This document shows positions 1-12,091 of a stretch of 64,000 nt of DNA, one piece after another. Position numbers and translations under genes: made by a program. The notes beneath the pieces are model-generated. The model was not told the DNA's origin and made no database searches. It saw only the letters and a program-made list of their open reading frames with translations. Source of the stretch: Solea solea (lineage: Eukaryota > Chordata > Actinopteri > Pleuronectiformes > Soleidae); the NCBI RefSeq assembly GCF_958295425.1, contig NC_081149.1:10855654-10919653 (forward strand), given 5' to 3'. Every line of letters starts with the position of its first letter. Positions within the stretch are counted from its first letter, which is position 1.

Positions 1-235
1 GCATCCTTTAGTGCTTTAGCTGATAGTTTTTTTCCTGCCATTTATGTCCTAGTCTCAATGCTATTTGTTGACCAGTGAATCTTTCACTGGAGTTCAAATA
101 TCTCAACTTTCATGAGTAAAATAATTTACTTAAATTAAAGGATTTATGTCCATTTGCGTCTTTATGTTTAATTTGTTTAATGTTTGATGTGAACAGTGAT
201 GAGCTCATCATTTTTGTTCTTTTCTTTCACCGAAG
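1..235 (+). other. Intron of the mucin gene (5' part of gene lies outside the window)
   Basis: Non-coding AT-rich sequence ending in a pyrimidine-rich tract and an AG at 234-235, read as a splice acceptor. The next exon opens in phase 1 (it needs one base from an upstream exon), so the start codon and signal peptide must lie left of the window. A methionine codon at 196 opens the same frame, but the residues it adds read through the polypyrimidine tract and are unlikely to be translated. Confidence 0.7.
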
Positions 236-1930
236 GAATGACAGAGGATATCACCACCAATGAGACATCTACCACACCTGGAACCACTTTTGTGGCCAGT
301 ACACCAAGCTCAAATTCAAGCGACAACCAGTCAACACCACCACCATACACTTCTCCATCAACTACATACAGTGTTACATCACTGTCCAATACAAGCACAG
401 ATACAGGCTCCACCAACCCCACTGCGACTATCACACCAGCTGCAGATCACACACAGAGCAACAATCACACTGCAACTACAAGTTCACAAGGCACACACAC
501 CAGCAACAACACCACTACGATTACCACAACAGGTAATGGCACAACTACGAGTGCACCTATCACCCACACAAGCAACGACACACCAATGACTACACCAATT
601 ACTCACACAAGCAATGACACAACTATGACTACACCAATTACTCACACTACCAACGACACAACAATGACTACACCAATTACTCACACAAGCAATGACACAA
701 CTATGACTACACCAATTACTCACACAAGCAATGACACAACCATGACTCCACCAATTACTCACACAAGCAACAACGTAACTATGACTACACCAATTACTGA
801 CACAAGCAACGACACAACTATGACTACACCAATTACCCACACAAGCAATGACACAACCATGACTCCACCAATTACTCACACAAGCAACAACGTAACTATG
901 ACTACACCAATTACTGACACAAGCAATGACACAACCATGACTCCACCAATTACTCACACAAGCAACAACGTAACTATGACTACACCAATTACTGACACAA
1001 GCAACGACACAACTATGACTACACCAATTACTCACACTACCAACAACACAACAATGACTACACAAATTACTCACACAAGCAATGACACAACTATGACTAC
1101 ACCAATTACTCACACTTACAATGACACAACAATGACTACACCAATTACTCACACAAGCAATGACACAACTATGACTACACCAATTACTCACACTAACAAC
1201 GACACAACAATGACTACACCAATTACTCCAACAAGCAACGACACAACCATGACTACACCAATTACTCACACAAGCAATGACACAACTATGACTACACCAA
1301 TTACTCCAACAAGCAACGACACAACCATGACTACACCAATTACTCACACTAACAACGACACAACAATGACTACACCAATTACTCCAACAAGCAACGACAC
1401 AACCATGACTACACCAATTACTCACACAAGCAATGACACAACTATGACTACACCAATTACTCACACAAGCAATGACACAACCATGACTACACCAATTACT
1501 CACACAAGCAACAATGTAACTATGACTACACCAATTACTAACACAAGCAACAATGTAACTATGACTACACCAATTACTGACACAAACAACACAGCCATGA
1601 CAACCCCAATTATTCCCTCGACACAACCAAACATCACAGCAGGTCCAACACAAGCAACCACACAAACCAGCAACAGCACGACACAACAAAGCACAGTTAC
1701 ACCAGGAAGCTCGACAAACTCAACTCAGACCTCCCCTGAGACTCCTGCACCCAATAGCACCACCTCGTCCTCCACCATCAGCACCAACACAACACTAACA
1801 ACTGGAACCCCACCCTCTACTTCCAACTCCACCTCCAGCACTGTCCCTCCAACCACCTCCCCAGGCAATAGCACCGAACCCCCAAGTGGAAATACCACCA
1901 CCCCTAGTCCCTCAACAACAACCCCAGGAG
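236..1930 (+). other. muc13: Large PTS-rich mucin exon
   Basis: Single 1,695-bp exon, phase 1 at both ends (acceptor AG at 234-235, donor GTACGA at 1931). It encodes about 565 residues, mostly Thr, Ser, Pro and Asn. Outside the regular repeats it has irregular Thr/Ser/Pro stretches (residues from 236-558 and 1609-1930). Many N-x-T/S sequons (NDT, NNT, NHT, NST) predict N-glycosylation in addition to dense O-glycosylation. A symmetric phase-1 exon can change length by whole repeats without disturbing the downstream frame. Confidence 0.85.
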
Positions 1931-4900
1931 GTACGACTGATAGTGTCAAGAGTGTTGATGTTTGTGTTTTTTTATTATATGTGCATAATAATGTCTAGTT
2001 GAGTGATGAATCACTGTGGAACTTGAAAGCTGCACAAACCAATTTTTATGAGTGTGAGGCCAGAAATTCTAAAGCTGGAGCTCTGGAACATGGTGTGTAG
2101 TAATATAAACTAAATGTAAACTACATGTGATTTATAGCTTTATTGACTACAGTGTGGAAAACCTCCACTCTGGACTTGTTTTCTCTCCATAGAGCAATCC
2201 ACTGGATAAACTGAATTTATATCTTTTATGAGCTGAGAATAAATAATAATTCATTTGCACTCTGTAGCTTACTCTATGTTAACATTGGCAGTGCTGTCTG
2301 TTTAAATATGACTGAGCTGATATTCATGTATTTTTCATGACACTTACATGCTGTTTTTTTCTCTTGACAGGCAATATCACAGAAGTCACTCCTTCTACTA
2401 CGCCAGTTAATGGCAACACAACTGCTGCCACTGTCACCAGCATGCAGCCAACACCGACCTCCACTGGCTCAACCACCACAGCTGCTCCACCCACCGCCAC
2501 TACACAAAGTCCAGTCATTGGTTTGTAACTTTCTCTTAAGGTGTTTGATCATAGTCCTGGTGTATGCATGTAGACACCTGTCCAGTGTACCCTTTAGTCA
2601 TCACAGGGCCACATAGAGACAAACGACCATTCACTCTCACACTCGCACCAATGGTCAATTTAGTGTCCAATTTGCCTAATCCCCAAATCTGCATATTTTT
2701 GGACTGTGGGAGGAAACTGGAGAAGCCGGAGAAGACCCACGCACACGCGGGGAGAGCATGCAAACTTGTATGCATGTTTTTATTCCAGCTAAAAACCATG
2801 GCAGGTCATTTCAAGTTGATATAAAAGAAACAAGGAATGGAAAAATTGATTACTGGAGGTATTGTGTTTAAAAGCTTTCAGTTTAAGAGCATGAACACAT
2901 ATATATACATATATACATATTTAATTAGATAACCAATAGACCCAGATAGTGATCAGGTAGTGGAACACTTAGCAGTTAAAAATACATATTTCCCACAGAC
3001 AGAGACCCAGATGGACAGCATAGGACAAGAAGGTGTATTAGATGGTTAAATCCAATCAGATAGAGACCAAAAACAGTCAATTCTGTCCAAATGAAAAATT
3101 GAATTATATGGCCTGATATTGACTAATTTTTCTTCCCTCATCAGTGTGCCCTTCCATGCCATGTCCACCTGAAAGTGTGTGTTTAAATAGCACTTGTCAG
3201 TGTCTCTCTGGCAGTTTCCTGCAGAATGGCCGATGCGTACCTGGTAAGAACTTTTATAATCTGATCATAATGATTAATTGTACTGGACTGACAATTATTG
3301 ATCTTTCTTCTCTCCTTCACTCAGCCCAAGTTTTTCCAGGTCAGCTCCACTTCTTGTCCTTGGACTTTAAGCCTGAAATGAGTGACAGGTCCTCTGCAAT
3401 TTTCCAGTCAACAGCAGCCAGCATCTCAGCGGCGGTATGTCGTGAGCCCACAGAGCATGTTGGATAGTTAAAATGAATGCTCCTCTCACTCAATAACCTA
3501 CATGTTTATACTGTTTTCCAGCTCAGAGATGCCCTCAAAAATGAAATAGGGTATAAACGATCTGATGTCGTGCATCTCCAGTGAGTATTTTCTCTTTCTC
3601 ATACTCCATGAACAAATTATGTCACAAGTTAAAAGTGTTGCCTCTCTGTAAACCTCTAGACCAGGAAGTGTGCTCGCGTCGGTGAATAACATCTTTCAAA
3701 ACACCGACGCTACTCAAGAGTCTGTCCATCAGGCCATTACAGAGGCTATAGCTGACCCAGGGAATGGATTTTTGACAGATGTTACGTTCACAGGTAAGTC
3801 TAAAACATTAACCAGTCAGGGGAAGTGGAGTTGCATTCAGGAGGGGAACTTAACATTTATGAGGTTATGAGTTATAATGTTGTTGTTTTTCCTCATTATA
3901 TGTTCTCTGTTTTAGATATAAACGTGTGTGCGCAGGTGCCACTACCCTGTGATGCTGCGACTACAGTGTGCTCAAACACGGCTGGCCAACCTGTATGTTC
4001 CTGCAAAGAAGGCTTCGTCAGCAGCGTGTACTCAAACAACAGCTGCAAAGGTAAAAGCAAAGATGTAACGTCACTTTTCTCCTTTATTGGCCCGTAAGCC
4101 CTTTATGCATATAAAACTGTAAATTGTGCACTGCTGACTGTAAGAACAGATGACCCACAGCGTCTGAGAATAACTCGGTCTAAAAAAAACAAAAAACTTC
4201 CCCAGCTGAGCTACATTTAAGAAACACTAACAAAACCTTCTTATCTTCTCTGAAATACTTGTGTGTGAGAATGAGGGGGAGAAACACCGGGGAGCGAGAC
4301 TCCGAGACAAGGTCAAGAGCGTTAGCCTTTTTTCCAAGCCGACCCTTGAACTTCTCTTCATTTATCTCTTAGATTTATTTCTTTTTAATGGGGTTGTTCC
4401 CCTGGAAACAAGGGGAAGAATCACGGATTTCACTTTATGAGGAGGCTTGTGGCCAAGGAGATCAGCTATAGGAAAAACTTGGACCTGCTGTATATAGTTC
4501 CTTTCATAGAAAATATTTAACACACTATTATGAGCTTATTTGAAAAGGTCTTCATGAAGCAGCTTTGACCGTGCTCATGTTTCAGTGCATGTGTAATCAG
4601 GCATACAGTACTGTACTCTATCTACTCACAGATGTTCTCATTTTAGTCTCTGTGTTAAGGACATTGTTTGCATAAGTGTGTTTCAGTCATTGTGTTTTTC
4701 TTCCAGCTTGTCCAAGTGGGCAGAAGGCAGTGGGAAACACGTGTCAACTGTGAGTGCACACATTTCTAATTTCTTTTACAAGGTCAAGTTTTACATGTGA
4801 GCTGTGATGTCATCAGAAGCTGTTTTCAGACAGGAATTCTGCGTTCTCACATGAGCTCACTCAGACTTTAGTGAGCTGCCAGGAGAATGTGCCAAAGCAA

Positions 4901-6719
4901 CTCTTGCAGACATGTGCGTTGACACATCTTTAGACAATCTCAGCGTCTCAGTCCATTAAAGCAGCTTTTGTGTGTGACTTAAGGCCTGTACATACACCAC
5001 AACAACAGAGTTATTTGTTATTTTTCTTGAGGTGGCAAGAACAAGAACAAAGCTAGTTTGTGTTAGGACATTTCATACTTCACGAGAAACTCAAGTGCGG
5101 AACCCTGGGGAAGTCCTCATCAGGAAGGACAACATTTATGCATTAACCACACCCACTTCAAATTTCTGGCCAATCACATCACAAATAGTTGTGGATGAGT
5201 TTTAAGTTTCAATTTTTTTTTTCAGATGTTCATTTGGATACTCCGGCTTCAACTGCAATGACTGTGAGTGACAGCACTATTTCAGAGGCAAAGTTGTGTT
5301 GCAGCATGTGCATACATTCATAATAATGTATTGCATTGTGTTTATAGCTTCTCTGCTGGCCGTGGTGGTCATCTCCTGTGTCCTCGGAGGAGTTCTACTC
5401 ATCACCATCCTGGCTTTGCTCATATACTGCTGCTGGTGAGGATATGTATATAAAAACTTTTTTTTCCCAAAACGTCCAAACAACATACATTTTTTGGACA
5501 CAACAGGACAGTTTTTCTGTATTAAAGGAACACACTGATTTAGATTTTATCACTGGTTGGAAAACAGTGGCACAGATGAATATCAGGCTTTGGGTACAAA
5601 TGCCATTTTTCATTGTCCTTTTTCTGGTGTCCACACTTTAGTAAGAGATGCTCAAACACCAAGCCAGACTACAACACCAGCCCATACGCACCAGATCATG
5701 TAAACCAGTCCTGGCCTGTAGGCATCACCCCCATCCCTCGTGCCACCACTAACTTGGAAGCAGCTAATGCCATGGAGATGACAGAGGGGGGCAGCACTCG
5801 GGCATTGGTGGACAAAAAGCATCGGTCCAATGGTTTGGTGAGTTCTCACGCTTGTTTTTTCCTGTCCTCTAAACTTGTTAAGTGTTGTCCTGCGTCTTTT
5901 CCTCCATATTACGTCTGGTCTTTATCCTTAAACCCTCACTGTGGTCTCTGGTTAAAATTTGCTGGGGGAAAGCTTCTGTATAACTGTCGTTTTAATCTAT
6001 AAAGTCTATACAATGTTTTTAATAGCCAATTCAAAGCCAAGGTTTGACGTTGTCCATGCTCAGCGGACACATGACCATCCCGCTTCACCTCAGAGCCCCA
6101 GGCCCTGAATTGATGATTTGCTTTCAACCCAAAACAATCAGTTAAACCCAATCACCCGAGATGTAAATGTAGAGCTAGCATGCAGCTGCCGTCCATTCTC
6201 CGTGTGTTGCCTGACTCCCAGTATGTTGCTTTAGGGATTTCAGCTGAAGGGGAAAGTATGGAAAAAGGTAAGGATTCTGATTTGCATTGGTGCCCCCTGC
6301 TGGTGATTTTTAAAGGCCACAGTAAGAATCAAGGTGGAGGGGGTTCTGGGTTACGGGAGGCTTCATGTGACTGTTCATCTTCACACTAGCCCAATTAGTG
6401 ACAATCTAAATAAATCATGCCTGTTTCAGAATAGTCGTGAAACCTTTTTAATTCACACATTGATTATTGGGATTATTGGCTACGTGTTTTTCTCTTTTCT
6501 GGCTGTTTGTTTGTTTGTTTATGAAGGTGCTATATTCCTTTATTTAAAAAGACACTAATACACTGAACTTTTTTCACGCTGACATTTCAGTCAGGATCAT
6601 ATGACATCAACCCAGGTGGAATGAACACGTTCAAAGGTAAAAATCCTTCTCGTTACTCGTACCTGGTTGAAGGCCGTGAGAATCCATACTTCTTACCAGG
6701 AGATGAGAGGAAAAACTGA
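236..6719 (+). CDS. muc13: Mucin-13-like transmembrane mucin, 3' part of gene (5' partial)
   Basis: Cell-surface epithelial mucin: a Ser/Thr-rich, heavily glycosylated ectodomain tethered by one membrane span. Exons read from splice sites: 236-1930, 2371-2520, 3145-3243, 3325-3434, 3522-3580, 3660-3793, 3916-4050, 4707-4749, 5226-5263, 5348-5435, 5642-5837, 6591-6719. All phases agree and give 957 codons plus TGA. Domain order is PTS mucin repeats, a six-cysteine EGF-like module (exon 3145-3243), a SEA domain (3325-3793) with a PGSV cleavage-like motif, a second six-cysteine EGF (3916-4050), a short cysteine-rich EGF-like segment (4707-5263), a transmembrane helix (5348-5435) and a tyrosine-containing tail. 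The order EGF-SEA-EGF-EGF-TM is that of MUC13, which is why that name was chosen; MUC17/MUC3-type mucins have a similar C-terminus and cannot be fully excluded. The signal peptide is outside the window. Confidence 0.8.
559..1608 (+). repeat. muc13: 39-bp coding minisatellite, 27 units (mucin tandem repeat)
   Basis: Unit is 13 codons with consensus ITHTSNDTTMTTP. I count 26 full units and a final 12-residue unit, giving exactly 1,050 bp. Common variants are ITDTSN, ITPTSN, ITHTNN and the NNVT form. Units recur in sets: the series HTSNNV / DTSNDT repeats three times between about 760 and 1010, and PTSNDT alternates with HTSNDT or HTNNDT between about 1200 and 1430. This suggests expansion in blocks of two or three units. 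Each unit carries a sequon and about six Thr/Ser. Confidence 0.95.
2570..2768 (-). repeat. tRNA-derived SINE fragment, reverse orientation, in a mucin intron
   Basis: The reverse complement matches the body of the SINE at 12092-12424: the part around CTCCCCGCGTGTGCGTGGG, CTTCCTCCCACAGTCCAAAAA and the segment before the stretch resembling GTACCCTGGACAGG. The tRNA-like 5' head is absent, so this copy is truncated. Confidence 0.75.
3145..3243 (+). other. muc13: Exon encoding EGF-like module 1
   Basis: Acceptor CATCAG before 3145, donor GTAAGA at 3244, phase 1/1. The peptide holds six cysteines in EGF spacing (CPSMPC, VC, TCQC, RC). It lies directly before the SEA exons, as in MUC13. Confidence 0.8.
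3325..3793 (+). other. muc13: SEA domain, three exons
   Basis: Exons 3325-3434, 3522-3580 and 3660-3793 encode about 100 residues. Key segments are the FFLSLDF-like strand at the start (HFLSLDFKPEM), a central RDALKNEIGY helix, and LQPGSVLASVNNIF, which contains the G-S-V core of autoproteolytic SEA domains at 3664-3672. In family members with this motif the chain breaks between Gly and Ser during folding and the two halves stay associated. Confidence 0.8.
3916..5263 (+). other. muc13: EGF-like module 2 and short Cys-rich EGF-like segment (exons 3916-4050, 4707-4749, 5226-5263)
   Basis: Exon 3916-4050 encodes a complete six-cysteine EGF (CAQVPLPC, VC, VCSC, SC). Two short exons add ACPSGQKAVGNTCQL and CSFGYSGFNCND, a smaller EGF-like stalk next to the membrane. 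The introns between them (4051-4706, 4750-5225) contain nothing I recognise. Confidence 0.75.
5348..5435 (+). other. muc13: Transmembrane exon
   Basis: Encodes about 25 hydrophobic residues (LLAVVVISCVLGGVLL followed by ITILALLIY) ending in CC. The junction with the next exon gives CCCKRC, a typical juxtamembrane cysteine/basic stop-transfer that could be palmitoylated. Confidence 0.8.
5642..6719 (+). other. muc13: Cytoplasmic tail exons 5642-5837 and 6591-6719
   Basis: About 108 residues of tail ending at TGA 6717-6719. Tyrosines occur in PDYNTSPY, GSYDINPG, RYSYLVEG and ENPYFLPG contexts, which are candidate phosphorylation or adaptor sites (inference). The last exon runs through an internal GGTAAAAA that resembles a donor at 6636; reading through it gives an uninterrupted 42-residue end, so I treat it as exon. 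Confidence 0.7.
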
Positions 6720-7411
6720 ACATCTGATCAGCTGTGGACAGCGAGCATAAGAAACTCTTGATCAAGAGAAAAGACACTGATTTCAGACCGTGGGACATTT
6801 CTCATGCAGGACCAGATTATTTATATTATATTATATTTTTGAACTTGCTTGGTTTAAAGAGAAATCACAGCAAACTTGGAAAACTAACAGCCACCAAAGT
6901 GATTTAATCATGAAGAATTACAATGGAACATGTTTTTTAAAAGGTAGGATTTTATACCATGTATGTTCTTGTTGGTTATAACCAGTAGATGTAGCTGTTG
7001 CTCAATATAAAAGATAATGAATCTGTTTTTTGTTTTGTTTTTTTTCAAATGAATTATTCAGTAGTCTTTTCTTTCTTTTGTCATCATTGTAATTGCACTA
7101 AGTGTGTGTTAAGTTTACCACCAGGTTTAATCTGAAATCAACAGGGAATTGAAAGTGGCTTTTTCTGGGGATAGTAGATATTTTATTTTAACCGAAGGTT
7201 GTGTTTATTTTAAAGGAAAAAAATCTTGAATGACTTATAGGGGGCTGGATCCCTGGTTTTGAATGTATTTAAAAGCAAATATAATGTGACATTTCTGCGT
7301 TTATTGAAGCAGGATTTGCTTCACGTGCCTTTTTTCGAATTTCACGGTCTCTTTGACAAACAGATGAATCCTGGATGTGCCAATTATCACATGTACATTT
7401 CTTCTCACTCT

Positions 7412-7413
<2 letters not shown>

Positions 7414-7447
<34 letters not shown>
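7414..7447. repeat. (TA)n microsatellite in the mucin 3' UTR
   Basis: About 17 TA dinucleotides, directly visible. It makes small chance reading frames on both strands. Confidence 0.95.
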
Positions 7448-7455
<8 letters not shown>

Positions 7456-7537
7456 TATTTGTGTGTCTGGGACAATGCACTCTTTTATAAGTGTGTTACA
7501 AGTTTTTGTAAACAATTAATGATGAGTGCGGAATGGA

Positions 7538-7543
7538 AATAAA
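7538..7543 (+). promoter_or_regulatory. muc13: Poly(A) signal AATAAA, mucin gene
   Basis: Canonical hexamer about 820 bp after the stop codon; cleavage expected 10-30 bp downstream. Confidence 0.65.
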
Positions 7544-9109
7544 TCCTTTAAAACCAAATATTAATGGATGTCGTGTATGTGTTCACCTTCTTTATGTTTC
7601 TTCCAAGTAAAGTAGAATTTATATGACGTTTATATAACTTAAATTTGAACAAATACCATCATGTACTCCTGACAGCATTCTGTCTCAGCTGGATGCCGAT
7701 AATCAACTAATTATTATGGTATGTGTCTTTATTTTCACAATTCTTTCTTGTTTGTTTTTTTAAGAAACCGTTGAACTATGTTGACAGTTAATGTTCACCT
7801 CTAAAAAAACCTCAGTTTAATTTATATTTTCTTTCAAGCAGGGAGTTGTCAATTTTATACTTCCACCTTTAATTGAGATAGAAATTTATAATGACATTAA
7901 AATCTAAAAAAAATATATTTGCCTTGAACTGTTTTGTATTTCATATGAAATAATATTAATGCATTTTTTCCTGCTCTATAAACATCGAAATATGAAAAAA
8001 TATTATTATTTGTTCATCAGGTTAAAGCTCAATAGTTAAACTTAAAATAAAAAAAAAATTCCCCAGCTGAACAGAGTCTATAGGTAAATGGAGTAAAGGA
8101 AGCAGCATCTACAGGTGGGACTTTACATTACAACAAATAGGGAGACAATCACAGGAGACATGATCAAAACCCTGAATACACTCATATAAGAAGGACAACA
8201 CTCTGTGACGACAGAGAATTAACTAAACACATTAATTGACAAGACAATCATGCAGTGATTAAATAAGTCTGAAAATCAGCATATGCAAAGTTCAACCTTT
8301 CATTTGTTGTGTTGCTTTTGCAGCTCACACCGTGACGTTGCATTTAACGGCAACAGAGTTCATTTTGGACTGAACCAAAATGGCAACATGAATCACAGAC
8401 AGATTTAATGGAATTATTCTTGGAGGTGGAGTCTGATGTTGACGGATCATTCTACATAGAGTTGCTCCAGCTCCCTGCACAGAGGGTAGCACTTCATCAC
8501 TCACAGAGGGAGAGTTTTATGTTGCTGTTTGTGTCAAACTTGGCTGGCAGCATTGCTGTAGCATCACAGGCCAAGTGTGTGTGTTCATCACAGGCTCTTT
8601 AAAGCCTGGATTTGTTTTGGTAGGGATCTAAAGCTGGATTTAGGCTTAATCTTGGGCTCTGTGTCACTGGAACAGACTGTAGAATATACAGGGCTGAGAA
8701 TCAGATACACTGATTTAGGGTCATGTTTCTGTGCGTGTATAAGACATATGAAGCTGCTACAGTGACAATATACTGGTGGCCTAATACATTGCTGTATACT
8801 GTATATATAGTTCACTGTATATAGTTTCTAAAGCCTTTGTAAAATATCAAACTATATTGAAAAATGATAACATCACTGACTGCGGTTTCTGTATATTGGT
8901 GCATTTTGTCATACAAATAGGATAATATAATATACTGGAGCTTATTGAGCAATCAGACATTTTCCTAACTGTATCATGAATCAGATAAAAGGTTCCATTT
9001 CAAAACAAGCACTTTTTATTTTTTAATCCTGTGAAATATGGCGATGTCATGATAGAATATCGGGATATAGTTTCGAGCTCGTATCACACACCCTGACTGC
9101 TTTTTTTCA

Positions 9110-9181
9110 CCCCATCATTGCCCCCTCCTGACCAGACTAGGTGTTTAGCGGCCCCCTTGTCACCTGAGTTTGAGACCCCTG
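9110..9181. mobile_element. hAT-type transposon end fragment
   Basis: Ends in GAGTTTGAGACCCCTG, the reverse complement of CAGGGGTCTCAAACTC, a terminal sequence typical of abundant vertebrate hAT MITEs. The other end was not found. Confidence 0.4.
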
Positions 9182-9299
9182 TCCCCTTTTATTTTGTCAC
9201 ATTATTAAGTATTTAGAAATTGGCCAAGTTTCCATCAGACAGCCGCAAAATTCAAATTTGCTCTGTGTAGAAGTGAATTTCCTGTTATAGTGAGTTATC

Positions 9300-9309
9300 T
9301 TATATACAG

Positions 9310-9361
<52 letters not shown>

Positions 9362-9382
9362 TATATACTGTATATATATAAG
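9300..9382. repeat. (TA)n microsatellite, interrupted
   Basis: Long alternating TA with small interruptions (CAG, AAA, CA, CTG). Confidence 0.9.
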
Positions 9383-9420
9383 TTATTATACACTTGATTT
9401 TGTACTTTGTCTGTCTCACT

Positions 9421-9469
9421 CACTCTCTCTCTCTCTATCTGTATGTGTGTGTGTGTGTGTGTGTGTGTG
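9421..9469. repeat. (CT)n then (GT)n microsatellite
   Basis: A CT run to about 9438 followed by a GT run 9444-9469. Confidence 0.9.
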
Positions 9470-10129
9470 AGAGCTAAGGCAGTGCTTCCCAGCTGTGGAG
9501 GAATGCATCATATTTTCTATCCATTACCAGCCTGCTGCAGCAACATCCCATCATCAGCCCACAGGCTCAGCTGACGGGTCGATAGACCACTTAGCGGCGG
9601 TGAGCTACACATCCCAGTCATTTGACCTGCTGGAGCTGTAGGAATCAGCACAAAATCCAATAAGCATCGAGCCACTGAGACAAGCACGTCGGACCCGCCA
9701 ACTTGAGGAACTTCCTCTTCCCTGAGAGGCAGAAACACAGATACAGATACAGTGATCTGCAGATCTGACCAGCTCCAGCTAATTCAATCACAACACGATG
9801 GTGAAAAAGGTGTGGCTGCAAAATGAGCCACTGAAAAAAAAAAAGACATTATAAGAGAACATATTCCTCAACACTTCTTTGTGACCTGGTCAGAGAACCT
9901 CTATTCTGGTCAGGAGGGGGGAAACAGTTCAGGAAAAAATGAACTGCTCAGGGATTTAAAACTAAAATTACACCTTGATCATCCATCATGAAGTTGCACT
10001 GAAAAATACTGCACAGCATTTCAAAGTAAAAGTGTTTGTTTTGATATAATAGTTCACCAAAAGAAGAACATGATGATGCTATAATTAACACATTAAATAC
10101 TGTGATAAATGTATTATTATGAAAATATT

Positions 10130-10216
10130 GTTGACGGGCCAGTAGTAAGTGTAGGGCCACAGGATATTGACTGGAGGGCCACATGTGGACTGGGGGCCGC
10201 TGGTTTGGGACCTCTG
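10130..10216. mobile_element. hAT-type transposon end fragment
   Basis: GGGCCAC motifs followed by GCTGGTTTGGGACCTCTG. The reverse complement of its end begins CAGAGGTCCCAAACC, like hAT termini that carry GGGCC-rich subterminal repeats. Confidence 0.4.
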
Positions 10217-12091
10217 ATTTAAACTGACTGCATATTGCAGTATTTTTGAGAGATTTTTATACAACATTTGAGCAACAGGTCACACACACATATGCTTACA
10301 TCAATTTAGTACATGACCTAATCTGAGATTAAGTATATTAAGTGGTGCAACATTTTAACTTTGACTTAAGTCATATACATACATCCTTTACTATGGTTTA
10401 CCATCTGTTTCACCAGGATTATGTGGTGTTGTTTGGTCACAGATGAAGCCTATACGGACACAGATTGAAAATTATATATTTAAAATCCAGATTCTTGCGT
10501 GCAAGCAGAAAAAAAAAACCTTTCAGGGAATCCCCCCAAAAAATGGTCTTAACCTTAAAATGATGGGTTCACGATCCTGTTACTGAGCTTAGATGGTAAA
10601 ATCAGCAGTCTTTGGTATCGACGAAACAGTGAGATACAATGAAATGTGATCCAGAGAGTCTAGTTTAAGTAACAGATCAATGAAGGTAAAAGCTTTGAGT
10701 AACTGCACAGATCATGTGACGTAAAAAGAAAGTGTGTTCGTTTGTGAAAGTGCTTTGCCAGATTATACCAGGTTGCCATTCAAAACTGTTTCTCTAAACG
10801 CGTCTGCTCAGAAATGTTGTTTTAATCGTGTCATTACAGGAAAGCGTTGAGATTCACATAAAAAGAACAACATTCCTGAGCGGCAAATGAACGAGCTATT
10901 GCTCAGATTTACACTGTGTGTTGTCCCTGTTTTGTTTTGTGCAGCTCATCATGTCACTGTTAATGGGACAAGTTTATTTCCAAGTTGTAATGCTCAGTTC
11001 TGTAACCGCAGCATATGAAGCGGCGTGAGGCAAAGATTAGACGCTTTTGTAGCTGCAGCAGATGGAGATGACAGTTTGCAAACATTTAAATTTACAGTCT
11101 GTGATTGCCAACAAAACAGGATAATAAATTCCTGCCAAAAGTCCCGTAAAGGAAGCTGAAGCCACCTGCTGTTTCATTACTGTTAATGAGTAGAAATCCT
11201 CCTCTCATATTCCCTCTACATTTCCTCTCCTCTCTCTCTCTCTCGCTCTCTCCTTTGTCCTGCCTCTATTAAGTCACACAGAAGGCTGTAATTCACTTTT
11301 GGCTAATGCAGCTCTGAATCGGCCATAAAATTATGAAACATTTCCTGGCAACCTTATAGGTCTCAGCCAACAGCTGCAAAAAAGAAAAAAGAAAATTCCA
11401 CACAGTCTTTGTTAGCCTTACACCTGCTTTAGAGAATTATGGCTGGATTTGTAATGGACGATAGATCCAATCATTTTGACTGAGCAATGCTTTCAGAAAT
11501 GATTTATAAGAGATAACTTTTAATTTCTTACCGTCCTCTTTCCAGCCCCTCTCTTGACATCATGGCCAGTTTTGGGAAAAGTCAATTGAGCGTAATAAGT
11601 AAATGCAGATATTCTACATCTTTGCAATGCTTTCACATCTCTGTTTTTGGGTCTTACTTTGTGTCATGCGTCTGTCTGGTGTGATTAACCTGATCCTTGT
11701 ATCAAACAAAAATATTAATGACTTGTATATGTCTTGTACCTTAAAGGGTTATGAGGGAAAATGACTGGTGGAAGTTAAAGTCACTTTTTTTAAATAATAT
11801 TAGTTAAGTAAAAGTCTTTAAGTATTAGACTGTACTTAACCCTTTAACACCTAAGCCTCAAAATGTCCGTCTGGACTTCTGTGGCTTATTTTAACCATAA
11901 AAGAACCAGAAAATAATCCTGTGAGTAAGAGATTTTGCCCATTTTTCCAGAATAACGTTCAATGTCTGGCAGTTATTTGCAATTCTCTGCATGTTAAAAT
12001 ATTGTATGAGCAATTTAAAATGAAAGAAAAACAAAAAGTTTTATTTAAGAAAAAATTAGAAATGAACATTATGAAACATATTTAAAATAAC

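Larger units (their letters stand above)
6720..7560 (+). other. muc13: 3' untranslated region of the mucin gene
   Basis: AT-rich sequence between the stop codon and the poly(A) signal at 7538. It contains a (TA)n tract at 7414-7447. No other gene seen. Confidence 0.6.
7561..12091. other. Intergenic region, no gene recognised
   Basis: AT-rich spacer with scattered short frames, none with splice context or recognisable protein. It holds a (TA)n block near 9300-9382, CT and GT runs at 9421-9469 and two fragments resembling hAT transposon ends. Confidence 0.6.

Noticed and set aside
484..1689. 401-codon - strand frame rich in Cys, Trp and Val across the mucin repeat
   Set aside because: It is the antisense of a repeat whose unit is a multiple of three, so any frame stays open. 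The + strand frame has the splice phases and mucin composition.
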